Assembly: GCF_003148685.1 (NCBI RefSeq) | Contig: NZ_QGGR01000031.1 | Span: 48,537 to 112,536, forward strand | Length of the DNA: 64,000 nt | Direction of reading: 5' to 3' | Source of the DNA: Actinoplanes xinjiangensis | GTDB taxonomy: Bacteria > Actinomycetota > Actinomycetes > Mycobacteriales > Micromonosporaceae | Shown: positions 24,755 to 33,481 of the stretch, piece by piece | How positions within the stretch are numbered: the stretch's first letter is position 1 | Layout of the letters: each line of letters begins with the position of its first letter | Translations under genes and position numbers: made by a program | The notes under the pieces: model-generated | Told to the model about the DNA's origin: nothing | Databases searched by the model: none | What the model saw: the letters and a program-made list of their open reading frames with translations, nothing else

Positions 24755-24925
24755 CTAGGCCGGCTCGCGTACACCGCCCTCGTCCCCGTCGTCCGGCATC
24801 GGCTCGACGGGGGCCGGCGGCAGCTCCTCCGGCGCGTCCGGGAGCAACTCGCCCGGGTCGTCCGGGACCGGCTCACGCGGGTCGATCGGCGGATAGTCCT
24901 CGGGGTTCATCTCCGGCTGGCTCAT
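24755..24925 (-). CDS. small acidic Pro-rich protein
   Basis: This encodes 56 residues from ATG 24925, with GATGGGA just upstream. About half the residues are Asp, Glu or Pro, so it should be disordered and strongly acidic. I recognise no family. It is convergent with the aminotransferase, 15 bp away. The ribosome site is modest, so it may not be expressed. Confidence 0.5.
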   Translation of the reverse strand: MSQPEMNPEDYPPIDPREPVPDDPGELLPDAPEELPPAPVEPMPDDGDEGGVREPA

Positions 24926-25113
24926 GATCCCATCATCGGGCACCGGCGCGGTCGGCGCAGCGTGGGCCGAGGCGATCATCCCCGTCGGGGGCGGCCGAGA
25001 GGTGGCTCGTGCTGCGGAAACCGACATGGTCGGGTGGGCGACTCAGGGGCCCGTGGCGGGCCGGCGGTGACACGCTGTGGTTCCCTTACCGACTCGCCAA
25101 CTGGAGTGTGGCC

Positions 25114-26391
25114 ATGCGCCGCTCACGAATATTCACGACCATGGTGGTGACCGGGGTGATGACGACGGCCGCCGTGGCGCCGTCCGCCCCGGCGCGGGCC
25201 GGCCCGGTCCCGGCGGCTGCCGCTGTCGCCTATCCGGACCCCGTCCGCGTCAGCGTGTCCAGCCTCGGTGTCCAGGGCATCGACCTCAGCTGGGACCCGG
25301 CGCTCAGTGCGGACGGCCGCTTCGTGGCCTTCGTCTCGGCATCCGACACGCTGGTACCCGGCGACACCAACGACACGGCCGACATCTTCGTCCGCGACAT
25401 GCGTACCGGGGCGACCACGCGGGTCAACGTCTCCAGCTCCGGCGAGCAGGCCGGTGACTACTCCACCCAGCCGGTGATCAGCGCCGACGGCCGGTACGTG
25501 GCGTTCGGCTCCACCGCGACCAATCTGGTTCCCGGCGTCGTCCGCGGCGCCTGGGAGGTCTACCTGCGCGACCGCTGGGCGGGCACCACCCGCCAGGTGT
25601 CGCTGAACAATTCCGGCGAGCAGGCCGGTGAAGGGCTCACGGTGGCCGGCGGGATCAGCGCGGACGGCCGGTACGTCTCCTTCATGTCCTACAACGACCA
25701 GCTGGTACCGGGGGACACCAACGGGACGCAGGACGCGTTCGTCCGCGACACCCGCCGCGGGGTCACCGAGCGGGTGAGTGTGTCCAGCGGGGAGACCGAG
25801 GGGGTCAACGGCGGCGGCGAGTCGGTCATCAGCGCGGACGGCCGCTTCGTCTCCTTCATCTCCGATTCGCCCGACCTGGTCGCGAACGACACCAACGACG
25901 GCCGCGACGTCTTCATGCGCGACCGCCGGAACGGTACGACGACCCGTGTCAACCTGACCACGACAGGCGGACAGGCCGACGGCGTGGACAGCGGGACGGG
26001 CCACACCACCCAGTCGCTCAGCGGTGACGGCCGGTATGTCGCCTTCTCGTCGCGGTCGACGAACCTCGTGCCGGGCGACACCAACGCCGACATCGACGTC
26101 TTCGTCCGGGACACCCGCCTGGGCACCACCACCCGGATGACCGATCTGTCGGCCGAACACCCGTCGATCAGCATCGACGGACGCTGGGTCGCGTTGCTGT
26201 CCAACGGTCAGGTGCAGGTGAAAGACCGTCGTACCGGGGTGCTCACGACAGTGGCGCCGACGTCGCACAACATGGTGGCCGCGCCGGGAATCAGCGCCGG
26301 AGGGCGGCACGTCGCGTTCACCTCGAATGAGGCGCTGGTGCCCGCCGACACCAACGAAGTGGCCGACATCTACTGGGCCGCCCGCTCCTGA
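25114..26391 (+). CDS. secreted TolB-like beta-propeller protein
   Basis: This encodes 425 residues from ATG 25114, with GGAG 7 nt upstream. A twin-Arg-free Sec signal (MRRSRIFTTMVVTGVMTTAAVAP) ends at an AxA site near residue 29. The rest is about seven repeats of the form ADGRYVAFxSxxTNLVPGDTN followed by DVFVRD and TTRVxV. Each repeat has the WD40/PD40-type strand order of a TolB-like propeller. It is likely an extracellular binding protein with no catalytic motif. It stands alone, and a 23-bp repeat starts at its stop codon. Confidence 0.85.
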   Translation: MRRSRIFTTMVVTGVMTTAAVAPSAPARAGPVPAAAAVAYPDPVRVSVSSLGVQGIDLSWDPALSADGRFVAFVSASDTLVPGDTNDTADIFVRDMRTGATTRVNVSSSGEQAGDYSTQPVISADGRYVAFGSTATNLVPGVVRGAWEVYLRDRWAGTTRQVSLNNSGEQAGEGLTVAGGISADGRYVSFMSYNDQLVPGDTNGTQDAFVRDTRRGVTERVSVSSGETEGVNGGGESVISADGRFVSFISDSPDLVANDTNDGRDVFMRDRRNGTTTRVNLTTTGGQADGVDSGTGHTTQSLSGDGRYVAFSSRSTNLVPGDTNADIDVFVRDTRLGTTTRMTDLSAEHPSISIDGRWVALLSNGQVQVKDRRTGVLTTVAPTSHNMVAAPGISAGGRHVAFTSNEALVPADTNEVADIYWAARS

Positions 26392-26457
26392 GGCGGTGCC
26401 CTCCGGCATTCGACGCCGGGCCCTCCGTCAGTCCAGGCGGTGCCCTCCGGCATTCGA
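26391..26457. repeat. 23-bp direct repeat after the propeller gene
   Basis: AGGCGGTGCCCTCCGGCATT plus CGA occurs at 26391-26413, touching the stop codon, and again at 26435-26457. The copies are identical and 44 bp apart. The function is unknown. Confidence 0.8.
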
Positions 26458-26604
26458 GGCCGTGCGCGAAAAGATCGCATGCGGCCTCGAGACCGCCGGC
26501 CCGGACACCGAGCTGAGCACCCTGCGGTAAATCGGTCGACCGCCACACCCGGGCGGGCCGATACTGTGCGGCTGGTCTCCGTACGGCCGGCGTTCGGGGG
26601 CTCG

Positions 26605-28068
26605 GTGAAACGTTCGGAAGAGGTCATTCTGCATCGCCTGTATCGCGGGCTCCGCGAACGGCGGCCACCGCAGGACGTGGCGGTGGACATCGTGGACCTC
26701 GGTGCCCAGCGGTGGCTCAGCGCGGTGGGCAGCCGTGACCTGTATGCGCTGATGCGCCACCAGCGGGCCCGTCAGGGGTCCACCGGGTCGTCGATGCCGG
26801 CGGCGTGGCAGCGCCATCCCGGGGTGGGCCGGGCCTACGAGGCGGCCCACAGCGCGGTGGCCGCCGTCGCGCTGACCGCCGGCCGGCCGCAGCCGGGCAC
26901 CGCGGATCCGGCCGACCCGGCGTCGCTGCGGCGGTGGCTCGGCACGGCCCTGCCCCTGCTCGGGCTGTCCGCCGAACAGCCGTGGCCGGCCCGGCCGACG
27001 AGGCCGCGCCGGCCGGTGCCGATGACGTCGTGGACGGGCGGCACCTACCACGGTCTGCGGAAGCCGGCCGGGGCCCGCGGTGACCGGGGTGGGCACGCCG
27101 ACGCACGGGACCGGATGGACGCCGTCACCCGACGGGAGATGCTGCCCGGGGTGCCGGTCCGGGCGTACCGGCGGGCGGTGCGGTCCGTGCTGCACCTGCA
27201 ACAGCGCACCGAGGTGCTGGCGGCCGAACGGGACCGGGAGGCGTCGGTGGCGTTCGGCAAGGCGCGGCTCGCGTACCTGGTCACCGAGGAGGACTTCGTG
27301 GCGTGCCCGGCCACCGCGGCGTTCACCGCCTACTACGTGGCCCGGCTCAACATGCGGACGGTGTTCACGTCCGGCCGGCAGGCGCGGCCGATGGACACGC
27401 TGGCCGAGCAGTTGCTGGCCGCGGCTCTGGCGGCGCCGACCTGCCGGCCGTGGGTGGCGGCGTCGGTGCTGACCCGCTGGGCGGTGCTGGACCGGCTCGA
27501 CGACACGCAGTGCGGGACGCTGATGGGGCTGTACTACGAGCAGCTCGCCGCGTCGGCACGGGCGCTGCGCAGTGCCTATGACCCGCGGCGCGATCCGACC
27601 GACATGATCATGCGGATGGGGGACGACTCGTCGACGTGGAACACCGCCACCCGGGCGTTCAACCAGGCGCGCACCGGGTGGCTCAACCTGATGCGCGGGC
27701 TCGGGTACGACGACGTCGTCGAGGCGACCTGCCCCGGCAAGGTGCCCGCGCTGGTGGCGGCGGACGTCGCGGCCTGGCACCGGCTGGAGGGCCGCGACCA
27801 GCACACCGACGTGCGGGTGTGGGCCGACCTGCCACTGCCGTGGGACGTGGTACTCGGCGACGGCACCTGCTCCGCCGAGCTGGTGCGGGCGGCCTGCCTA
27901 CGGTACGGCGTGGATCCGGAGGCGGCCGGGTGGACGCAGCCGTACCGGCAGGGTTCTGCCGAGCTGCCGGCGCCGGCCCGGGACCTGGTCCACGGGGTGA
28001 CCGTGTCGTCGCCGTTGCTGGCCGGGATGCTGCGGCAGATCGGCGTCTTCTCCGGGCAGGTGCGGTAG
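26605..28068 (+). CDS. conserved-looking protein of unknown function
   Basis: This encodes 487 residues from GTG 26605, with a GGGGG run 4 nt upstream; a GTG at 26563 is less well placed. The protein is soluble and rich in Ala/Arg with mostly helical segments. Landmarks are EEVILHRLYRGLRERRPP, YRRAVRSVLHLQQRTEVLAAER, DDSSTWNTATRAFNQARTGW and ADLPLPWDVVLGDGTC. No catalytic motif, signal peptide or membrane segment is evident, and I do not recognise the family. Strong third-position GC bias along its length supports it as a real gene. Confidence 0.7.
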   Translation: MKRSEEVILHRLYRGLRERRPPQDVAVDIVDLGAQRWLSAVGSRDLYALMRHQRARQGSTGSSMPAAWQRHPGVGRAYEAAHSAVAAVALTAGRPQPGTADPADPASLRRWLGTALPLLGLSAEQPWPARPTRPRRPVPMTSWTGGTYHGLRKPAGARGDRGGHADARDRMDAVTRREMLPGVPVRAYRRAVRSVLHLQQRTEVLAAERDREASVAFGKARLAYLVTEEDFVACPATAAFTAYYVARLNMRTVFTSGRQARPMDTLAEQLLAAALAAPTCRPWVAASVLTRWAVLDRLDDTQCGTLMGLYYEQLAASARALRSAYDPRRDPTDMIMRMGDDSSTWNTATRAFNQARTGWLNLMRGLGYDDVVEATCPGKVPALVAADVAAWHRLEGRDQHTDVRVWADLPLPWDVVLGDGTCSAELVRAACLRYGVDPEAAGWTQPYRQGSAELPAPARDLVHGVTVSSPLLAGMLRQIGVFSGQVR

Positions 28069-28166
28069 ACGACTCCCGGTGCCCGCCGCCACCGCCCGGC
28101 GGGTAAATGCGTTGCGGTGATCGCGGTGGGCGACGAGGCTGGGGTGGCACGGCGGTAGCTCAGAGA

Positions 28167-28184
28167 GCCGGAGGAGGCTCCGGC
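28167..28184. terminator. hairpin downstream of the orphan gene
   Basis: GCCGGAG (28167-28173) and CTCCGGC (28178-28184) flank GAGG. It lies about 100 bp past the orphan gene's stop, in the 277-bp gap between convergent genes. I see nothing else in that gap. Confidence 0.45.
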
Positions 28185-28345
28185 CCGGCAGAGCGGGCGG
28201 CTCACGACCTTCCGCCCCGTCCCCGTTTCGACCACGGGTCACCGTGCGCACAGGCCAGGCCCCGGCCGCATCCGGGCGCCTGGCCTGCATCGTCTTCCCA
28301 GGACCGCATCCCGGCGCCCGGCCCGCATCGGTGTAGCCGGTGAGG

Positions 28346-29335
28346 TCAGCGGCCGGAAGCGTCGAGCAGGGCCAGGGCCTCGGTGAGGCGGGCGTGGACC
28401 CAGGTGTGATGGTCGGCTCCGCCGAGGTTTCGGTACGGGATCTCCACGGCCATGATCAAGGTCAGGTACAGGTTGTACAGGCGGCGGCGGACGCGCTCCG
28501 GGTGGGTCAGGGGCGGGTGGCCGTACCCCTTGATGAAGGATCGTGAATCGCCGAAGGCGGGCTGCTCCGTGCCGGTGAAACCGGCCTCGATCAGCGGATC
28601 GCCCCAGAAGGCCCGCTCGTGGTCGATGATCGCGACGATCCGGCCGTCGCGGACCATCGCGTTGTTGTCCCACAGGTCCCACTCGACGAACCGCGGCTCG
28701 GTCACCTCGTCGAGGCAACCGGCGTTGTCGCTGATCAGTGTGCGGATCTCGAGGTAGGGGCGGCCGAGGCTCACCGCACGGCGTTCGCCGTCGGACAGGA
28801 CGCTCTCGATCATGGTGGTGAAGGCGGCCCGCCAGGTCGGGAGGCCGGGACCGGTCAGCGGGCCGAAAGCGGGGCCCCGGATCGTGTTGAGCCGGGCCGT
28901 CGCCGCGCCGAGCGCCTCCTGGAAGGCGTCACGATCGGCCGGGGTCAGGCTGTCACGGATCATGCCGAGGTTGTCGGCGTCGATGTACGGCATGACAAAC
29001 CAGTCGGCGTCACACAGCGTGCGGCTCGTGTCGGCGTGGTCCACGGCCGGGACCGGGACGTCGGTGTGCTCACGGATCAGGCGCAACGCCGCCAGCTCGG
29101 TGGCCATCGCGCCGCGCTCGTACGTCATCACCTCGACGTGCGGCGGAGGTGCGATCTTCAGAACGACCTCGGCGGCGGAGCGCAGGCGGATCCGGTACGC
29201 CACGTTGAACCACCCGTGGCCCAGCTCCGTCCACCAGCCGGCGTCGCCGTCGGGAACCTGATCGGGGCCGTACGCCTGCGCGATCATCGCCCGCAGGGTG
29301 CCCGGAGTCTGCCTGTTCTTCGTCAGGCTCTCCAT
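28346..29335 (-). CDS. aminoglycoside phosphotransferase-like kinase
   Basis: This encodes 329 residues from ATG 29335, overlapping the upstream Lrp stop as TGATG. The fold is the protein-kinase-like APH family. The nucleotide lysine is in VVLKIAPP. The catalytic loop is FVEWDLWDNNAMV, where Glu replaces the His of the usual HGD but the Asp and Asn are kept. The metal Asp is in AIIDHERAFWGDP. It should phosphorylate a small hydroxylated molecule or be a diverged member; resistance cannot be concluded. Coupling to the Lrp-type gene suggests a metabolic role. Confidence 0.85.
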   Translation of the reverse strand: MESLTKNRQTPGTLRAMIAQAYGPDQVPDGDAGWWTELGHGWFNVAYRIRLRSAAEVVLKIAPPPHVEVMTYERGAMATELAALRLIREHTDVPVPAVDHADTSRTLCDADWFVMPYIDADNLGMIRDSLTPADRDAFQEALGAATARLNTIRGPAFGPLTGPGLPTWRAAFTTMIESVLSDGERRAVSLGRPYLEIRTLISDNAGCLDEVTEPRFVEWDLWDNNAMVRDGRIVAIIDHERAFWGDPLIEAGFTGTEQPAFGDSRSFIKGYGHPPLTHPERVRRRLYNLYLTLIMAVEIPYRNLGGADHHTWVHARLTEALALLDASGR

Positions 29336-29781
29336 CAGGGCGCGATGCGCGGGGGACGATTCTCGTACGGGGTGGACAGCACCACCGTGGTCCGGGTGGT
29401 GACGTTCGCCGCCGTCCGGATGTCCTGGAGGAGCCGTTCCAGGTCGGCGGGGCTCTTCACCCGTACCAGAAGCATGTAGAAGTCCTCGCCGGCCACCGAA
29501 TAGCAGGAGTCGATCTCGGCGAGGTGCGCCAGACGGTCCGGGGCGTCATCGGGCTGGGACGGGTCGAACGGCCGGATCGCCACGAACGCGGTCAACGGCA
29601 GGTCCAGGGCTTCGAACGAGACCTTGGCGGTCCAGCCGTTGATGACACCGCGCTGCTCGAGCCGGCGGACACGCTGGTGCACGGCGGAGACGCTGAGGCC
29701 CACACGCTCGGCCAGGTCGGTATACGACAACCGGCCGTCCACGGTCAGGGCCGACACGATCGCCCGGTCGATCTCTTCCAC
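29335..29781 (-). CDS. Lrp/AsnC-family regulator
   Basis: This encodes 148 residues. The N-terminal winged helix is IDRAIVSALTVDGRLSYTDLAERVGLSVSAVHQRVRRLEQRGVI and the C-terminal RAM domain includes FVAIRPF, YSVAGEDFYMLLVRV and TTVVLSTPYENR. Lrp proteins sense amino acids and assemble into octamers. It is translationally coupled to the APH-like kinase and probably autoregulated. It could in principle sense lysine for the cluster 12 kb away, but nothing in the sequence shows this. Confidence 0.93.
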   Translation of the reverse strand: MEEIDRAIVSALTVDGRLSYTDLAERVGLSVSAVHQRVRRLEQRGVINGWTAKVSFEALDLPLTAFVAIRPFDPSQPDDAPDRLAHLAEIDSCYSVAGEDFYMLLVRVKSPADLERLLQDIRTAANVTTRTTVVLSTPYENRPPRIAP

Positions 29782-29903
29782 GGCGTCACCCTACTGGCCG
29801 TGGCGGCCGGTTCCGCCATCGACCGGGCGATCGTCGCTCCCGCGGCGCGCCGGCGGTTCGCTCTCGGGGGTGGTCCGGCCGGCGCCCGCTTCAGCCGGGT
29901 CGG

Positions 29904-31046
29904 TCAGCTGCCGGTCATGGACCTCGCGATGACCAGGCGCTGGATCTGGTTGGTGCCCTCGACGATCTGGAGCACCTTCGCCTCCCGGAACCAGCGCTCC
30001 ACCGGGTGGTCGGAGACATAACCGGCACCGCCGAGCACCTGGACCGCGTCGGTGGTGACCTTCATGGCCATGTCGGTGGCGAACAGTTTCGCCTTGGCCG
30101 CCTCGATGGAGAACGGGCGGCCGGCATCCTTGAGGCGGGCCGCCGACAGCAGCAGCGCGCGGGCCGCGGACACCTGGGTGGCCATGTCGGCGAGCATGAA
30201 CCCGATGCCCTGGAACGACGCGATCGGCTTGCCGAACTGCTCGCGCTCCTTGGCATAGGCGGTCGCGTAGTCGACGGCGGCCTGGGCGAGACCGACCGCG
30301 CAGGCGGCGATGCCGAGCCGGCCGGCGTCCAGGGCGCGCATCGCGATGGTGAACCCCTGGTTCTCCTCGCCGACGAGACGCTCCCGGGGGATGCGGGCGT
30401 TCTCGAGAACGATCTGGGCGGGCGCCGACGAGCGCAGGCCCATCAGCTTCTCCGTCGCCTGCGGCATCAGGCCGGGCGTGTCGGCGTCGGCGAGCAGGCA
30501 CGAGATGCCGCGCGGGCCGGGACCGCCGGTGCGGCAGAAGATGTTGTAGAAGTCGGCACGGCCGGCGTGCGTGATCCACGCCTTGGTGCCGGTGACCAGG
30601 AAGTCGTCACCGTCGGCCACGGCACGGGTGGTCAGGCCGGCGGCGTCACTGCCGCCCTGCGGCTCGGACAGGGCATACGCCCCGAGCAGCTCCCCGCCGA
30701 CCATCTCCGGCAGCATCGCCTGCTGCTTCCCGGTGCCGAACTCGGCGACCGGGAAACACGACAGGGTGTGCACGCTGACCGCCTCGGCGATGCCCAGCCA
30801 CGTCCCGGCCAGGATCTCCAGGACCTGCACATACACCTCGTACGGCTGGGCGGCCCCGCCGACGGCCTCCGGGTAGGGCAGCCCGAGCAGCCCGGACCTG
30901 CCGAGAGTGCGCAGGACCTCGCGGGGGAACTCGCCGCGCGCCTCGAAGTCGTCGACCTTGCCGGCCAGCTCGCGGGTGGCGAGGTCGGTGGTGAGGTCGA
31001 GCAGGTCGTGCGCTTCAGGGGTGGGAAGCAGTCGATCCACGGTCAT
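29904..31046 (-). CDS. acyl-CoA dehydrogenase
   Basis: This encodes 380 residues, the standard size. It is an FAD enzyme that oxidises acyl-CoA to trans-2-enoyl-CoA. Signature 1 is AYALSEPQGGSDAAGLTT and signature 2 is QVLGGAGYVSDHPVERWFREAKV. The catalytic Glu is E363 in IVEGTNQIQR, the position used by short- and medium-chain enzymes. REQFGKPIASFQGI is present. The gene is single and could serve fatty-acid or amino-acid catabolism; a link to crotonyl-CoA from the lysine cluster is possible but unsupported. Confidence 0.93.
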   Translation of the reverse strand: MTVDRLLPTPEAHDLLDLTTDLATRELAGKVDDFEARGEFPREVLRTLGRSGLLGLPYPEAVGGAAQPYEVYVQVLEILAGTWLGIAEAVSVHTLSCFPVAEFGTGKQQAMLPEMVGGELLGAYALSEPQGGSDAAGLTTRAVADGDDFLVTGTKAWITHAGRADFYNIFCRTGGPGPRGISCLLADADTPGLMPQATEKLMGLRSSAPAQIVLENARIPRERLVGEENQGFTIAMRALDAGRLGIAACAVGLAQAAVDYATAYAKEREQFGKPIASFQGIGFMLADMATQVSAARALLLSAARLKDAGRPFSIEAAKAKLFATDMAMKVTTDAVQVLGGAGYVSDHPVERWFREAKVLQIVEGTNQIQRLVIARSMTGS

Positions 31047-31065
31047 GTCAGCAGCTTAACGCTCG

Positions 31066-31830
31066 TTAACCGGATGGGGTAACCAAGCCGGTCTCGTACG
31101 CCAGCACCACCGCCTGCGCCCGGTCCCGCAGGTCGAGTTTCGAGAAGATCCGGGCCACGTGAGTCTTCACGGTCGCCTCGCTCAACGTCAACGACCCGGC
31201 CAACTCGGTGTTCGACAGGCCACGGCCGAGCAGGGCCAGCACCTCCAGCTCCCGCGGGGTCAGGGCGGCGAGGTCACGGTGCACGGCCGGTGCCGGGCCG
31301 ACGCCGGCGAACCGCTCCACCAACCGGCGGGTGATCGACGGCGCGAGCAGGGCGTCACCGGTGCCGACCAGGCGGACGGCGGCTGCCAGGTGGTCGGCGG
31401 TCACGTCCTTGAGCAGGAATCCGCTGGCCCCGGCGGCGAGCGCCGCGTAGACATACCGGTCCAGATCGAACGTGGTCAGCATGAGGACGCGGCACGCCGG
31501 GGCCCGGGACAGGATGCGTTTCGTGGCCTCGATGCCGTCCACGCCCGGCATCCGGACGTCCATCAGGATCACGTCGGGCCGCAGGCGGCGCTCCGCCTCG
31601 ACCGCGGCGGCGCCGTCGCCGGCCTCCCCCACCACGTTGATGCCCCGAGCGGTGAGAATCAGCCGGAACCCGGTCCTGATCAGCTCCTGATCGTCAACGA
31701 TCAGCACGCGCGGTTCCGGTGCCGCGTGGGGCGAGGAGACCGCGCGGGGCGACGGCACCGCGCGGGGCGACGGCACCCCGGGAGGCGGGGAGACCGCGGG
31801 AGGCTCGGCAACGGCGCCGGGGTCGGTCAT
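31066..31830 (-). CDS. NarL/LuxR-type response regulator
   Basis: This encodes 254 residues from ATG 31830, overlapping the kinase stop by 4 bp. The receiver domain carries VLIVDDQELIRTGF and the phospho-acceptor Asp in VILMDVRMPG, with LLKDVTADHL near its end. The LuxR helix-turn-helix is LTPRELEVLALLGRGLSNTELAGSL. The first 38 residues are an unusual Pro/Ser-rich leader with repeats of SPRAVPSPRAV, encoded by 18-bp tandem repeats at about 31735-31775. The family normally starts right at the receiver. It forms a pair with the preceding kinase and probably controls the divergent ABC exporter. Confidence 0.92.
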   Translation of the reverse strand: MTDPGAVAEPPAVSPPPGVPSPRAVPSPRAVSSPHAAPEPRVLIVDDQELIRTGFRLILTARGINVVGEAGDGAAAVEAERRLRPDVILMDVRMPGVDGIEATKRILSRAPACRVLMLTTFDLDRYVYAALAAGASGFLLKDVTADHLAAAVRLVGTGDALLAPSITRRLVERFAGVGPAPAVHRDLAALTPRELEVLALLGRGLSNTELAGSLTLSEATVKTHVARIFSKLDLRDRAQAVVLAYETGLVTPSG

Positions 31831-32651
31831 GACGCGTCCAGGGGCAGGCGGGCACGGACCCGGTAACCGCCGCCGAGCCGGCGACGGGCGTCGAGATCGC
31901 CGCCGTAGACGGCCACCCGCTCGCGCAGCCCGGCCAGGCCGCGGCCCGCGCCGTCGCCGTTGCCGGGGGCCGCACGTGGGGCCGGGTCGCCGGTCAGCAC
32001 GCTCGGGCCGCCGGTCAGCACCTCCACGCGCAGGGCGCGATCGGCATACCGGATGGTCACCTCGGCCCTGCCGCCGGATCCGTGTTTGAGAGCGTTGGTC
32101 AGCGCCTCCTGCACGATGCGGTAGGCCGTGACGTCGATGCCGGTCGGCAACGGCTGTGGCTCGCCGGAGACGCGCACCTCCACGGGCAGGCCGGCGAACG
32201 CGATCCGGTCGACGAGCGGGCTCAGTCTGGCCAGCGTCGGCTGGGGCGCCAGGTCCGTGTGATCGCCGGGCTCCTCCCCGGCCGGGTCGGGCGCCAGCAG
32301 GCCGAGCAGATGCCGCAGCTCCGTCATGGTGTCGCGCCCGGCGCGCTCCACCGCGGCGAGCGCCGCCCCCGCCTCGGCCGGCATCGTGGCCAGCACCTCC
32401 CGCGCCGCGGCCGCCTGCACGATCATGACGCTGACGTTGTGGCTGACGATGTCGTGCAGCTCGCGGGCGATCCGCGCACGCTCCTCACCGACGGCGGCCC
32501 GCGCAGCGGTCTCCCGCTCGCGCTCCAGCAGCCAGCCTCGCTCGCCCATCGCGTGCTCGTGACGCGACCTCGCCCGGCGCAGCGCGACGGCCAGCGCCAC
32601 GGCGACCGAACCGGCCACCGCGAGCGCCACCGCAAGCATCGACGTTCCCAC
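31827..32651 (-). CDS. NarL-system sensor histidine kinase
   Basis: This encodes 274 residues from GTG 32651, with AAGGTGG 5 nt upstream. A single N-terminal membrane helix (MLAVALAVAGSVAVALAVAL) is followed by a short helix and the HisKA_3 domain, whose His lies in RARIARELHDIVSHNVSVM. The C-terminal HATPase has IVQEALTNALKHG (N box) and GRGLAGLRERV (G box). There is no extracellular sensor domain, so it may sense the membrane or the adjacent transporter, as in intramembrane-sensing kinases. It is the upstream partner of the response regulator. Confidence 0.92.
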   Translation of the reverse strand: MGTSMLAVALAVAGSVAVALAVALRRARSRHEHAMGERGWLLERERETAARAAVGEERARIARELHDIVSHNVSVMIVQAAAAREVLATMPAEAGAALAAVERAGRDTMTELRHLLGLLAPDPAGEEPGDHTDLAPQPTLARLSPLVDRIAFAGLPVEVRVSGEPQPLPTGIDVTAYRIVQEALTNALKHGSGGRAEVTIRYADRALRVEVLTGGPSVLTGDPAPRAAPGNGDGAGRGLAGLRERVAVYGGDLDARRRLGGGYRVRARLPLDAS

Positions 32652-32710
32652 GCCGACCACCTTGGCACGCCCGCGCACCGGGCCGCATCAACCCGTGGTC
32701 CGGCCTCGTA

Positions 32711-32770
32711 CATCCCCGGGATGAGACCACGGGCTGATTGCATCCGGCGGCCGATGTCATACCCCGGTAT
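32711..32770. promoter_or_regulatory. paired inverted repeats in the TCS/ABC divergent promoter
   Basis: CATCCC-C-GGGATG lies at 32711-32723 and ATACC-CC-GGTAT at 32759-32770. Their centres are about 47 bp apart and they resemble each other. They sit between the kinase and the ABC genes, and are likely sites for the response regulator. Confidence 0.45.
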
Positions 32771-32791
32771 CGATCCGTAGCGTCCCCTGGC

Positions 32792-33481
32792 ATGACGACA
32801 GAGACGGTGGTCCGGCTCGATGATGTACGCAAGGAATACGGCGAGACGGCCGCCCTCGACGGCGTCTCGCTGACGATCCGCCGGGGTGAGGCGGTCGCCG
32901 TGATGGGCCCGTCCGGTTGCGGCAAGTCCACCCTGCTCAACATGATCGCCGGCCTCGACCGGCCGACGTCCGGGGAGGTGACGGTGCACGGCGAGCGGCT
33001 CGACGCGATGAACGAGACGAGGCTGGCGCTGTTCCGCCGCCACCACCTCGGCATGATCTTCCAGTTCTTCAACCTGCTGGACGACCTGTCCGCGCTGGAC
33101 AACGTGGCGCTGGCCGCCCAGCTGACCGGCTCGTCGGCGACCACCGCCCGCCGCCGGGCCCTGGAGCTCTTCGACGAGCTGGGCATCGCCGGCCGGCGTG
33201 ACGTCTACCCGGCCGCGCTTTCCGGCGGCGAACGGCAGCGGGTCGCGGTGGCCCGCGCGCTGATGAACCGGCCGGCGCTGCTGCTGGCCGACGAGCCCAC
33301 CGGCGCCCTCGACAGCCGGGCCGGCGAGCAGGTGATGGACCTGCTGATCGACCTCAACCAGATCGGGCAGACGCTGCTGATCGTCACCCACGACGAGCGG
33401 CTCGCGCACCGCTGCGCCAGCCGCCTCGTGGAGCTGGCCGACGGCCGGGTCGCCGCCGAGTCCGCCCTGGACCGGGTGTGA
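32792..33481 (+). CDS. ABC transporter ATP-binding protein (MacB/LolD type)
   Basis: This encodes 229 residues. Walker A is GPSGCGKST, the Q-loop FQFFNLLDDLSALDNV, the signature LSGGERQRVAVARAL, Walker B LLLADEPTGALD and the H-loop VTHDERLA. The QFFNLL and GALDS features are typical of ATPases paired with FtsX-like permeases that export peptides, lipids or antibiotics. Its stop overlaps the permease GTG by 4 bp. No ribosome site is visible before the ATG. Confidence 0.96.
   Translation: MTTETVVRLDDVRKEYGETAALDGVSLTIRRGEAVAVMGPSGCGKSTLLNMIAGLDRPTSGEVTVHGERLDAMNETRLALFRRHHLGMIFQFFNLLDDLSALDNVALAAQLTGSSATTARRRALELFDELGIAGRRDVYPAALSGGERQRVAVARALMNRPALLLADEPTGALDSRAGEQVMDLLIDLNQIGQTLLIVTHDERLAHRCASRLVELADGRVAAESALDRV

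Noticed and set aside
28150..28200. tRNA gene
   Set aside because: GGCGGTAGCTCAGA resembles a tRNA D-arm, but no acceptor stem, anticodon arm or T-arm can be folded around it.
28346..29335. aminoglycoside resistance gene
   Set aside because: The APH fold is broad and the His of the catalytic HGD motif is replaced by Glu. Coupling to an Lrp regulator suggests metabolism, so resistance is not claimed.
29904..31046. acyl-CoA dehydrogenase as part of the lysine pathway
   Set aside because: Crotonyl-CoA chemistry would fit, but the gene is 11 kb away, stands alone and shows no shared regulatory site.
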